A program made the translations under genes and the position numbers. Shown here piece after piece: positions 12,301-25,261 of a DNA stretch of 64,000 nt. The notes under the pieces are model-generated. The model made no database searches and had not been told where the DNA came from. It saw only the letters and a program-made list of their open reading frames with translations. Each line of letters begins with the position of its first letter. Position 1 is the stretch's first letter. This stretch comes from Liolophura sinensis (Eukaryota > Mollusca > Polyplacophora > Chitonida > Chitonidae), in NCBI RefSeq assembly GCF_032854445.1, contig NW_027018172.1, forward strand, positions 1-64,000. Direction: 5' to 3'.

Positions 12301-15300
12301 AAATTTCCTTGGTTTCCATGGAGTAAGAGCCGTTGCTGGGCACGTGATCTTGACATCATTGATTATTCATTTGTGGCTACAGCCAAAAGTATTGGTCGGA
12401 GAGCAACGCGGTTTGCACCATTCGATTTCTCGTCACAAAATACGTCGGATTAGCCTCTTACCAGCAGCATTGGAACAGTTTTTCCACTTTTGGATTTTTG
12501 CCTGGTCTTTTTGCTAATTGAAATCGGCTACATTAACTATGTACAATCGCGACTGGTCATTACTATATTCAACATTTCATTATAAGTTATGTGCCCTTCG
12601 GTAGCCCAGACGACGTCAAATCTTTGGGCCAAGCCCATTTAACTCACCCAACAAATGTCTTACTTCTAAGTCGAAGACAAACTCAATGTCTTTATCTACA
12701 TGTAGAAAAACCACACCATTTGTATATAAAAAAAACAAAAGGTACTTGATACAATCCGCTGTAAAAAGTACAATTGAACACTGACCCACATCAATAAGGT
12801 GCCAAAGGATGCGCAATTGGGCCAGGCATCTCCAGCTGTTGAAAAATTGCAAATTTCCTTGGTTTCCATGGAGTAAGAGCCGTTGCTGGGCACGTGATCT
12901 TGACATCATTGATTATTCATTTGTGGCTACAGCCAAAAGTATTGGTCGGAGAGCAACGCGGTTTGCACCATTCGATTTCTCGTCACAAAATACGTCGGAT
13001 TAGCATCTTACCAGCAGCATTGGAACAGTTTTTCCACTTTTGGATTTTTGCCTGGTCATTTTGCTAATTGAAATCGGCTACATTAACTATGTACAATCGC
13101 GACTGGTCATTACTATATTCAACATTTCATTATAAGTTATGTGCCCTTCGGTAGCCCAGACGACGTCAAATCTTTGGGCCAAGCCCATTTAACTCACCCA
13201 GCAAATGTCTTACTTCTAAGACAAAGACAAACTCAATGTCTTTATCTACATGTAGAAAAACCACACCATTTGTATATAAAAAAAACAAAAGGTACTTGAT
13301 ACAATCCGCTGTAAAAAGTACAATTGAACACTGACCCACATCAATAAGGTGCCAAAGGATGCGCAATTGGGCCAGGCATCTCCAGCTGTTGAAAAATTGC
13401 AAATTTCCTTGGTTTCCATGGAGTAAGAGCCGTTGCTGGGCACGTGATCTTGACATTGATCATTCATTTGTGGCTACAGCCAAAAGTATTGGTCGGAGAG
13501 CAACGCGGTTTCCACCATTCGATTTCTCGTCACAAAATACGTCGGATTAGCCTCTTACCAGCAGTATTGGAACAGTTTTTCCACTTTTGGATTTTTGCCT
13601 GGTCTTTTTGCGAATTGAAATCGGCTACATTAACTATGTACAATCGCGACTGGTCATTACTATATTCAACTTTTCATTATAAGTTATGTGCCCTTCGGTA
13701 GCCCAGACGACGTCAAATCTTTGGGTCAAGCCCATTTAACTCACCCAACAAATGTCTTACTTCTAAGTCGAAGACAAACTCAATGTCTTCATCTACATGT
13801 AGAAAAACCACACCATTTGTATTTAAAAAAACACAAGGTACTTGATACAATCCGCTGTAAAAAGTACAATTGAACACTGACCCACATCAATAAGGTGCCA
13901 AAAGATGCGCAATTGGGCCAGGCATCTCCAGCTGTTGAAAAATTGCAAATTTCTATGGTTTCCATGGAGTAAGAGCCGTTGCTGGGCACGTGATCTTGAC
14001 ATCATTGATTATTCATTTGTGGCTACAGCCAAAAGTATTGGTCGGAGAGCAACGCGGTTTGCACCATTCGATTTCTCGTCACAAAATACGTCGGATTAGC
14101 ATCTTATCAACAGCATTGGAACAGTTTTTCTACTTTTGCATTTTTGCCTGGTCTTTTTGCGAATTGAAATCGGCTACATTAACTATGTACAATCGCGACT
14201 GGTCATTACTACATTCAACATTTCATTATAAGTTATGTGCCCTTCGGTAGCCCAGACGACGTCAAATCTTTGGGCCAAGCCCATTTAACTCACTCAGCAA
14301 ATGTCTTACTTCTAAGTCGAAGACAAACTCAATGTCTTTATCTACATGTAGAAAAACCACACCATTTGTATATAAAAAAAACACAAGGTACTTGATACAA
14401 TCCGCTGTAAAAAGTACAATTGAACACTGACCCACATCAATAAGGTGCCAAAGGATGCGCAATTGGGCCAGGCATCTCCAGCTGTTGAAAAATTGCAAAT
14501 TTCCTTGGTTTCCATGGAGTAAGAGCCGTTGCTGGGCACGTGATCTTGACATTATTGATTATTCACTTGTGGCTACAGCCAAAAGTATTGGTCGGAGAGC
14601 AACGCGGTTTGCACCATTCGATTTCTCGTCACAAAATACGTCGGATTAGTCTCTTACCAGCAGCATTGGAACAGTTTTTCCACTTTTGGATTTTTGCCTC
14701 GTCTTTTTGCTAATTGAAATCGGCTACATTAACTATGTACAATCGCGACTGGTCATTACTATATTCAACATTTCATTATAAGTTATGTGCCCTTCGGTAG
14801 CCCAGACGACGTCAAATCTTTGGGCCAAGCCCATTTAACTCACCCAACAAATGTCTTACTTCTAAGTAGAAGACAAACTCAATGTCTTTATCTACATGTA
14901 GAAAAACCACACCATTTGTATGTAAAAAAAACAAAAGGTACTTGATACAATCCGCTGTAAAAAGTACAATTGAACACTGACCCACATCAATAAGGTGCCA
15001 AAGGATGCGCAATTGGGCCAGGCATCTCCAGCTGTTGAAAAATTGCAAATTTCCTTGGTTTCCATGGAGTAAGAGCCGTTGCTGGGCACGTGATCTTGAC
15101 ATCATTGATTATTCATTTGTGGCTACAGCCAAAAGTATTGGTCGGAGAGCAACGCGGTTTGCACCATTCGATTTCTCGTCACAAAATACGTCGGATTAGC
15201 CTCTTACCAGCAGCATTGGAACAGTTTTTCTACTTTTGGATTTTTGCCTGGTCTTTTTGCGAATTGAAATCGGCTACATTAACTATGTACAATCGCGACT

Positions 15301-15650
15301 GGTCATTACTATATTCAACTTTTCATTATAAGTTATGTGCCCTTCGGTAGCCCAGACGACGTCAAATCTTTGGGCCAAGCCCATTTAACTCACCCAGCAA
15401 ATGTCTTACTTCTAAGTCGAAGACAAACTCAATGTCTTTATCTACATGTAGAAAAACCACACCATTTGTATATAAAAAAACACAAGGTACTTGATACAAT
15501 CCGCTGTAAAAAGTACAATTGAACACTGACCCATCAATAAGGTGCCAAAGGATGCGCAATTGGGCCAGGCATCTCCAGCTGTTGAAAAATTGCAAATTTC
15601 CTTGGTTTCCATGGAGTAAGAGCCGTTGCTGGGCACGTGATCTTGACATC
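9345..15650 (+). repeat. Satellite segment duplicated from about 1-6300 (right copy)
   Basis: This is the cleaner copy of the 9.34-kb-offset duplication, with almost no one-base indels relative to the consensus. It is a mosaic. Near 13953 it reads TTTCTATGG, shared with 7907, 17249 and 33751, where its partner at about 4610 has the common TTTCCTTGG. That suggests gene conversion or a different exchange partner for the 13.3-14.0 kb part, which also resembles 7.3-8.0 kb. A 2-bp deletion near 15532 is private to this copy. Confidence 0.87.
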
Positions 15651-15752
15651 ATTGATTATTCACTTGTGGCTACAGCCAAAAGTATTGGTCGGAGAGCAAC
15701 GCGGTTTGCACCATTCGATTTCTCGTCACAAAATACGTCGGATTAGTCTCTT

Positions 15753-18700
15753 TCCAGCAGCATTGGAACAGTTTTTCCACTTTTGGATTTTTGCCTGGTC
15801 TTTTTGCTAATTGAAATCGGCTACATTAACTATGTACAATCGCGACTGGTCATTACTATATTCAACATTTCATTATAAGTTATGTGCCCTTCGGTAGCCC
15901 AGACGACGTCAAATCTTTGGGCCAAGCCCATTTAACTCACCCAACAAATGTCTTACTTCTAAGTCGAAGACAAACTCAATGTCTTTATCTACATGTAGAA
16001 AAACCACACCATTTGTATGTAAAAAAAACAAAAGGTACTTGATACAATCCGCTGTAAAAAGTACAATTGAACACTGACCCACATCAATAAGGTGCCAAAG
16101 GATGCGCAATTGGGCCAGGCATCTCCAGCTGTTGAAAAATTGCAAATTTCCTTGGTTTCCATGGAGTAAGAGCCGTTGCTGGGCACGTGATCTTGACATC
16201 ATTGATTATTCATTTGTGGCTACAGCCAAAAGTATTGGTCGGAGAGCAACGCGGTTTGCACCATTCGATTTCTCGTCACAAAATACGTCGGATTAGCCTC
16301 TTACCAGCAGCATTGGAACAGTTTTTCTACTTTTGGATTTTTGCCTGGTCTTTTTGCGAATTGAAATCGGTTACATTAACTATGTACAATCGCGACTGGT
16401 CATTACTATATTCAACTTTTCATTATAAGTTATGTGCCCTTCGGTAGCCCAGACGACGTCAAATCTTTGGGCCAAGCCCATTTAACTCACCCAGCAAATG
16501 TCTTACTTCTAAGTCGAAGACAAACTCAATGTCTTTATCTACATGTAGAAAAACCACACCATTTGTATATAAAAAAAACAAAAGGTACTTGATACAATCC
16601 GCTGTAAAAAGTACAATTGAACACTGACCCACATCAATAAGGTGCCAAAGGATGCGCAATTGGGCCAGGCATCTCCAGCTGTTGAAAAATTGCAAATTTC
16701 CTTGGTTTCCATGGAGTAAGAGCCGTTGCTGGGCACGTGATCTTGACATCATTGATTATTCATTTGTGGCTACAGCCAAAAGTATTGGTCGGAGAGCAAC
16801 GCGGTTTGCACCATTCGATTTCTCGTCACAAAATACGTCGGATTAGCCTCTTACCAGCAGCATTGGAACAGTTTTTCTACTTTTGGATTTTTGCCTGGTC
16901 TTTTTGCGAATTGAAATCGGCTACATTAACTATGTACAATCGCGACTGGTCATTACTATATTCAACTTTTCATTATAAGTTATGTGCCCTTCGGTAGCCC
17001 AGACGACGTCAAATCTTTGGGCCAAGCCCATTTAACTCACCCAGCAAATGTCTTACTTCTAAGTCGAAGACAAACTCAATGTCTTTATCTACATGTAGAA
17101 AAACCACACCATTTGTATTTAAAAAAACACAAGGTACTTGATACAATCCGCTGTAAAAAGTACAATTGAACACTGACCCACATCAATAAGGTGCCAAAAG
17201 ATGCGCAATTGGGCCAGGCATCTCCAGCTGTTGAAAAATTGCAAATTTCTATGGTTTCCATGGAGTAAGAGCCGTTGCTGGGCACGTGATCTTGACATCA
17301 TTGATTATTCATTTGTGGCTACAGCCAAAAGTATTGGTCGGAGAGCAACGCGGTTTGCACCATTCGATTTCTCGTCACAAAATACGACGGATTAGCATCT
17401 TATCAACAGCATTGGAACAGTTTTTCTACTTTTGGATTTTTGCCTGGTCTTTTTGCGAATTGAAATCGGCTACATTAACTATGTACAATCGCGACTGGTC
17501 ATTACTATATTCAACATTTCATTATAAGTTATGTGCCCTTCGGTAGCCCAGACGACGTCAAATCTTTGGGCCAAGCCCATTTAACTCACCCAGCAAATGT
17601 CTTACTTCTAAGTCGAAGACAAACTCAATGTCTTTATCTACATGTAGAAAAACCACACCATTTGTATATAAAAAAAACACAAGGTACTTGATACAATCCG
17701 CTGTAAAAAGTACAATTGAACACTGACCCACATCAATAAGGTGCCAAAGGATGCGCAATTGGGCCAGGCATCTCCAGCTGTTGAAAAATTGCAAATTTCC
17801 TTGGTTTCCATGGAGTAAGAGCCGTTGCTGGGCACGTGATCTTGACATCATTGATTATTCACTTGTGGCTACAGCCAAAAGTATTGGTCGGAGAGCAACG
17901 CGGTTTGCACCATTCGATTTCTCGTCACAAAATACGTCGGATTAGCCTCTTACCAGCAGCATTGGAACAGTTTTTCTACTTTTGGATTTTTGCCTGGTCT
18001 TTTTGCGAATTGAAATCGGCTACATTAACTATGTACAATCGCGACTGGTCATTACTATATTCAACTTTTCATTATAAGTTATGTGCCCTTCGGTAGCCCA
18101 GACGACGTCAAATCTTTGGGCCAAGCCCATTTAACTCACCCAGCAAATGTCTTACTTCTAAGTCGAAGACAAACTCAATGTCTTTATCTACATGTAGAAA
18201 AACCACACCATTTGTATATAAAAAAAACACAAGGTACTTGATACAATCCGCTGTAAAAAGTACAATTGAACACTGACCCACATCAATAAGGTGCCAAAGG
18301 ATGCGCAATTGGGCCAGGCATCTCCAGCTGTTGAAAAATTGCAAATTTCCTTGGTTTCCATGGAGTAAGAGCCGTTGCTGGGCACGTGATCTTGACATCA
18401 TTGATTATTCACTTGTGGCTACAGCCAAAAGTATTGGTCGGAGAGCAACGCGGTTTGCACCATTCGATTTCTCGTCACAAAATACGTCGGATTAGTCTCT
18501 TACCAGCAGCATTGGAACAGTTTTTCTACTTTTGGATTTTTGCCTGGTCTTTTTGCGAATTGAAATCGGCTACATTAACTATGTACAATCGCGACTGGTC
18601 ATTACTATATTCAACTTTTCATTATAAGTTATGTGCCCTTCGGTAGCCCAGACGACGTCAAATCTTTGGGCCAAGCCCATTTAACTCACCCAGCAAATGT

Positions 18701-21700
18701 CTTACTTCTAAGTCGAAGACAAACTCAATGTCTTTATCTACATGTAGAAAAACCACACCATTTGTATATAAAAAAAACACAAGGTACTTGATACAATCCG
18801 CTGTAAAAAGTACAATTGAACACTGACCCACATCAATAAGGTGCCAAAGGATGCGCAATTGGGCCAGGCATCTCCAGCTGTTGAAAAATTGCAAATTTCC
18901 TTGGTTTCCATGGAGTAAGAGCCGTTGCTGGGCACGTGATCTTGACATCATTGATTATTCATTTGTGGCTACAGCCAAAAGTATTGGTCGGAGAGCAACG
19001 CGGTTTGCACCATTCGATTTCTCGTCACAAAATACGTCGGATTAGCCTCTTACCAGCAGCATTGGAACAGTTTTTCTACTTTTGGATTTTTGCCTGGTCT
19101 TTTTGCGAATTGAAATCGGCTACATTAACTATGTACAATCGCGACTGGTCATTACTATATTCAACTTTTCATTATAAGTTATGTGCCCTTCGTTAGCCCA
19201 GACGACGTCAAATCTTTGGGCCAAGCCCATTTAACTCACCCAGCAAATGTCTTACTTCTAAGTCGAAGACAAACTCAATGTCTTTATCTACATGTAGAAA
19301 AACCACACCATTTGTATATAAAAAAAACACAAGGTACTTGATACAATCCGCTGTAAAAAGTGCAATTGAACACTGACCCACATCAATAAGGTGCCAAAGG
19401 ATGCGCAATTGGGCCAGGCATCTCCAGCTGTTGAAAAATTGCAAATTTCCTCGGTTTCCATGGAGTAAGAGCCGTTGCTGGGCACGTGATCTTGACATCA
19501 TTGATTATTCACTTGTGGCTACAGCCAAAAGTATTGGTCGGAGAGCAACGCGGTTTGCACCATTCGATTTCTCGTCACAAAATACGTCGGATTAGCCTCT
19601 TACCAGCAGCATTGGAACAGTTTTTCTACTTTTGGATTTTTGCCTGGTCTTTTTGCGAATTGAAATCGGCTACATTAACTATGTACAATCGCGACTGGTC
19701 ATTACTATATTCAACTTTTCATTATAAGTTATGTGCCCATTGTTAGCCCAGACGACGTCAAATCTTTGGGCCAAGCCCATTTAACTCACCCAGCAAATGT
19801 CTTACTTCTAAGTCGAAGACAAACTCAATGTCTTTATCTACATGTAGAAAAACCACACCATTTGTATATAAAAAAAACACAAGGTACTTGATACAATCCG
19901 CTGTAAAAAGTGCAATTGAACACTGACCCACATCAATAAGGTGCCAAAGGATGCGCAATTGGGCCAGGCATCTCCAGCTGTTGAAAAATTGCAAATTTCC
20001 TTGGTTTCCATGGAGTAAGAGCCGTTGCTGGGCACGTGATCTTGACATCATTGATTATTCACTTGTGGCTACAGCCAAAAGTATTGGTCGGAGAGCAACG
20101 CGGTTTGCACCATTCGATTTCTCGTCACAAAATACGTCGGATTAGTCTCTTACCAGCAGCATTGGAACAGTTTTTCCACTTTTGGATTTTTGCCTGGTGT
20201 TTTTGCTAATTGAAATCGGCTACATTAACTATGTACAATCGCGACTGGTCATTACTATATTCAACATTTCATTATAAGTTATGTGCCCTTCGGTAGCCCA
20301 GACGACGTCAAATCTTTGGGCCAAGCCCATTTAACTCACCCAACAAATGTCTTACTTCTAAGTCGAAGACAAACTCAATGTCTTTATCTACATGTAGAAA
20401 AACCACACCATTTGTATATAAAAAAAACAAAAGGTACTTGATACAATCCGCTGTAAAAAGTACAATTGAACACTGACCCACATCAATAAGGTGCCAAAGG
20501 ATGCGCAATTGGGCCAGGCATCTCCAGCTGTTGAAAAATTGCAAATTTCCTTGGTTTCCATGGAGTAAGAGCCGTTGCTGGGCACGTGATCTTGACATCA
20601 TTGATTATTCATTTGTGGCTACAGCCAAAAGTATTGGTCGGAGAGCAACGCGGTTTGCACCATTCGATTTCTCGTCACAAAATACGTCGGATTAGCCTCT
20701 TACCAGCAGCATTGGAACAGTTTTTCTACTTTTGGATTTTTGCCTGGTCTTTTTGCGAATTGAAATCGGCTACATTAACTATGTACAATCGCGACTGGTC
20801 ATTACTATATTCAACTTTTCATTATAAGTTATGTGCCCTTCGGTAGCCCAGACGACGTCAAATCTTTGGGCCAAGCCCATTTAACTCACCCAGCAAATGT
20901 CTTACTTCTAAGTCGAAGACAAACTCAATGTCTTTATCTACATGTAGAAAAACCACACCATTTGTATATAAAAAAAACACAAGGTACTTGATACAATCCG
21001 CTGTAAAAAGTACAATTGAACACTGACCCACATCAATAAGGTGCCAAAGGATGCGCAATTGGGCCAGGCATCTCCAGCTGTTGAAAAATTGCAAATTTCC
21101 TTGGTTTCCATGGAGTAAGAGCCGTTGCTGGGCACGTGATCTTGACATCATTGATTATTCATTTGTGGCTACAGCCAAAAGTATTGGTCGGAGAGCAACG
21201 CGGTTTGCACCATTCGATTTCTCGTCACAAAATACGTCGGATTAGCCTCTTACCAGCAGCATTGGAACAGTTTTTCTACTTTTGGATTTTTGCCTGGTCT
21301 TTTTGCGAATTGAAATCGGCTACATTAACTATGTACAATCGCGACTGGTCATTACTATATTCAACTTTTCATTATAAGTTATGTGCCCTTCGGTAGCCCA
21401 GACGACGTCAAATCTTTGGGCCAAGCCCATTTAACTCACCCAGCAAATGTCTTACTTCTAAGTCGAAGACAAACTCAATGTCTTTATCTACATGTAGAAA
21501 AACCACACCATTTGTATATAAAAAAAACACAAGGTACTTGATACAATCCGCTGTAAAAAGTGCAATTGAACACTGACCCACATCAATAAGGTGCCAAAGG
21601 ATGCGCAATTGGGCCAGGCATCTCCAGCTGTTGAAAAATTGCAAATTTCCTTGGTTTCCATGGAGTAAGAGCCGTTGCTGGGCACGTGATCTTGACATCA

Positions 21701-22050
21701 TTGATTATTCACTTGTGGCTACAGCCAAAAGTATTGGTCGGAGAGCAACGCGGTTTGCACCATTCGATTTCTCGTCACAAAATACGTCGGATTAGCCTCT
21801 TACCAGCAGCATTGGAACAGTTTTTCCACTTTTGGATTTTTGCCTGGTCTTTTTGCTAATTTAAATCGGCTACATTAACTATGTACAATCGCGACTGGTC
21901 ATTACTATATTCAACATTTCATTATAAGTTATGTGCCCTTCGGTAGCCCAGACGACGTCAAATCTTTGGGCCAAGCCCATTTAACTCACCCAGCAAATGT
22001 CTTACTTCTAAGTCGAAGACAAACTCAATGTCTTTATCTACATGTAGAAA
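15753..22050 (+). repeat. Satellite segment duplicated at 32255-38550 (left copy)
   Basis: About 11.5 monomers match 32255-38550 at a constant offset of 16502 bp (30 monomers plus 2 bp). Rare variants line up exactly: CTCTTTCCAG (15753/32255), GGTTACATT (16371/32873), AATACGACGG (17386/33888), TTATCAACAG (17400/33902), TTCGTTAGCC (19191/35693), TTTCCTCGG (19452/35954), CCATTGTTAG (19739/36241), CTGGTGTTTT (20199/36701) and AATTTAAATC (21862/38364). I saw no difference in the stretches I compared. The left boundary lies between a private deletion near 15532 and the first shared marker at 15753; the right boundary lies between 22.05 and 22.9 kb. Confidence 0.92.
20858..21407 (+). repeat. Reference 550-bp satellite monomer
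   Basis: This clean monomer is used as the reference, cut arbitrarily at TCAAATCTTTGGG. By hand count it has 226 G+C of 550 (41%) and 19 CpG, so CpG is not strongly depleted. Visible elements in order: a GGGC-CAA-GCCC mini-hairpin (20868-20878), the perfect palindrome CTACATGTAG (20938-20947), TATATA followed by an eight-A tract (20965-20977), CCATGG (21108-21113), the E-box-like CACGTG (21133-21138), the inverted repeat TGGCT-AC-AGCCA (21166-21177), the 12-bp word GCCAAAAGTATT (21174-21185) that is the SINE target elsewhere, and GACGTC across the monomer junction (21404-21409). All are conserved in most copies, but palindromic six-mers also occur by chance. 550 mod 3 = 1, so any reading frame shifts in the next monomer and meets stops. 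Confidence 0.95.
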
Positions 22051-22508
22051 AACCACACCATTTGTATATAAAAAAAAACACAAGGTACTTGATACAATCC
22101 GCTGTAAAAAGTACAATTGAACACTGACCCACATCAATAAGGTGCCAAAGGATGCGCAATTGGGCCAGGCATCTCCAGCTGTTGAAAAATTGCAAATTTC
22201 CTTGGTTTCCATGGAGTAAGAGCCGTTGCTGGGCACGTGATCTTGACATCATTGATTATTCATTTGTGGCTACAGCCAAAAGTATTGGTCGGAGAGCAAC
22301 GCGGTTTGCACCATTCGATTTCTCGTCACAAAATACGTCGGATTAGCCTCTTACCAGCAGCATTGGAACAGTTTTTCTACTTTTGGATTTTTGCCTGGTC
22401 TTTTTGCGAATTGAAATCGGCTACATTAACTATGTACAATCGCGACTGGTCATTACTATATTCAACTTTTCATTATAAGTTATGTGCCCTTCGGTAGCCC
22501 AGACGACG

Positions 22509-25261
22509 TCAAATCTTTGGGCCAAGCCCATTTAACTCACCCAGCAAATGTCTTACTTCTAAGTCGAAGACAAACTCAATGTCTTTATCTACATGTAGAA
22601 AAACCACACCATTTGTATATAAAAAAAACACAAGGTACTTGATACAATCCGCTGTAAAAAGTACAATTGAACACTGACCCACATCAATAAGGTGCCAAAG
22701 GATGCGCAATTGGGCCAGGCATCTCCAGCTGTTGAAAAATTGCAAATTTCCTTGGTTTCCATGGAGTAAGAGCCGTTGCTGGGCACGTGATCTTGACATC
22801 ATTGATTATTCACTTGTGGCTACAGCCAAAAGTATTGGTCGGAGAGCAACGCGGTTTGCACCATTCGATTTCTCGTCACAAAATACGTCGGATTAGTCTC
22901 TTACCAGCAGCATTGGAACAGTTTTTCCACTTTTGGATTTTTGCCTCGTCTTTTTGCTAATTGAAATCGGCTACATTAACTATGTACAATCGCGACTGGT
23001 CATTACTATATTCAACATTTCATTATAAGTCATGTGCCCTTCGGTAGCCCAGACGACGTCAAATCTTTGGGCCAAGCCCATTTAACTCACCCAACAAATG
23101 TCTTACTTCTAAGTCGAAGACAAACTCAATGTCTTTATCTACATGTAGAAAAACCACACCATTTGTATGTAAAAAAAACAAAAGGTACTTGATACAATCC
23201 GCTGTAAAAAGTACAATTGAACACTGACCCACATCAATAAGGTGCCAAAGGATGCGCAATTGGGCCAGGCATCTCCAGCTGTTGAAAAATTGCAAATTTC
23301 CTTGGTTTCCATGGAGTAAGAGCCGTTGCTGGGCACGTGATCTTGACATCATTGATTATTCATTTGTGGCTACAGCCAAAAGTATTGGTCGGAGAGCAAC
23401 GCGGTTTGCACCATTCGATTTCTCGTCACAAAATACGTCGGATTAGCCTCTTACCAGCAGCATTGGAACAGTTTTTTCTACTTTTGGATTTTTGCCTGGT
23501 CTTTTTGCGAATTGAAATCGGCTACATTAACTATGTACAATCGCGACTGGTCATTACTATATTCAACTTTTCATTATAAGTTATGTGCCCTTCGGTAGCC
23601 CAGACGACGTCAAATCTTTGGGCCAAGCCCATTTAACTCACCCAGCAAATGTCTTACTTCTAAGTCGAAGACAAACTCAATGTCTTTATCTACATGTAGA
23701 AAAACCACACCATTTGTATATAAAAAAAACACAAGGTACTTGATACAATCCGCTGTAAAAAGTACAATTGAACACTGACCCACATCAATAAGGTGCCAAA
23801 GGATGCGCAATTGGGCCAGGCATCTCCAGCTGTTGAAAAATTGCAAATTTCCTTGGTTTCCATGGAGTAAGAGCCGTTGCTGGGCACGTGATCTTGACAT
23901 CATTGATTATTCATTTGTGGCTACAGCCAAAAGTATTGGTCGGAGAGCAACGCGGTTTGCACCATTCGATTTCTCGTCACAAAATACGTCGGATTAGCCT
24001 CTTACCAGCAGCATTGGAACAGTTTTTCTACTTTTGGATTTTTGCCTGGTCTTTTTGCGAATTGAAATCGGCTACATTAACTATGTACAATCGCGACTGG
24101 TCATTACTATATTCAACTTTTCATTATAAGTTATGTGCCCTTCGTTAGCCCAGACGACGTCAAATCTTTGGGCCAAGCCCATTTAACTCACCCAGCAAAT
24201 GTCTTACTTCTAAGTCGAAGACAAACTCAATGTCTTTATCTACATGTAGAAAAACCACACCATTTGTATATAAAAAAAACACAAGGTACTTGATACAATC
24301 CGCTGTAAAAAGTGCAATTGAACACTGACCCACATCAATAAGGTGCCAAAGGATGCGCAATTGGGCCAGGCATCTCCAGCTGTTGAAAAATTGCAAATTT
24401 CCTCGGTTTCCATGGAGTAAGAGCCGTTGCTGGGCACGTGATCTTGACATCATTGATTATTCACTTGTGGCTACAGCCAAAAGTATTGGTCGGAGAGCAA
24501 CGCGGTTTGCACCATTCGATTTCTCGTCACAAAATACGTCGGATAGTCTCTTACCAGCAGCATTGGAACAGTTTTTCCACTTTTGGATTTTTGCCTGGTG
24601 TTTTTTGCTAATTGAAATCGGCTACATTAACTATGTACAATCGCGACTGGTCATTACTATATTCAACATTTCATTATAAGTTATGTGCCCTTCGGTAGCC
24701 CAGACGACGTCAAATCTTTGGGCCAAGCCCATTTAACTCACCCAACAAATGTCTTACTTCTAAGTCGAAGACAAACTCAATGTCTTTATCTACATGTAGA
24801 AAAACCACACCATTTGTATGTAAAAAAAAACAAAAGGTACTTGATACAATCCGCTGTAAAAAGTACAATTGAACACCGACCCACATCAATAAGGTGCCAA
24901 AGGATGCGCAATTGGGCCAGGCATCTCCAGCTGTTGAAAAATTGCAAATTTCCTTGGTTTCCATGGAGTAAGAGCCGTTGCTGGGGCACGTGATCTTGAC
25001 ATCATTGATTATTCATTTGTGGCTACAGCCAAAAGTATTGGTCGGAGAGCAACGCGGTTTGCACCATTCGATTTCTCGTCACAAAATACGTCGGATTAGC
25101 CTCTTACCAGCAGCATTGGAACAGTTTTTCTACTTTTGGATTTTTGCCTGGTCTTTTTGCGAATTGAAATCGGCTACATTAACTATGTACAATCGCGACT
25201 GGTCATTACTATATTCAACTTTTCATTATAAGTTATGTGCCCTTCGGTAGCCCAGACGACG
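22509..25261 (+). repeat. Five-monomer higher-order repeat unit, pair 1 left
   Basis: Unit of five monomers (2753 bp) partly repeated immediately to the right. Ordered markers shared with 25262-28011: AAGTCATGTG near 23029 and 25781, GTATGTAAA in the second monomer, TTCGTTAGCC near 24142 and 26894, and AAGTGC with CCTCGG in the fourth (24311, 24402). The fourth monomer's right half differs from its counterpart and has a one-base deletion (CGGATAGTC near 24539) and an extra-T run near 24603. Confidence 0.8.

Noticed and set aside
20858-21151. Recurrent 97-codon minus-strand and 86- or 64-codon plus-strand frames in almost every monomer
   Set aside because: They overlap each other on both strands, vary with single substitutions, resemble no family I know and repeat only because the satellite does. 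Period 550 mod 3 = 1 prevents a continuous repeat protein.
21201-21240. CENP-B box in the monomer
   Set aside because: TTCG occurs (ATTCGATTTCTCG and CTTCGGTAGCC), but the required A and CGGG positions of the 17-bp box do not match.
20858-21407. Helitron or other DNA transposon as the satellite unit
   Set aside because: No terminal inverted repeats, no target duplications at monomer joins, and no convincing Helitron end (hairpin followed by CTRR) at a monomer junction.
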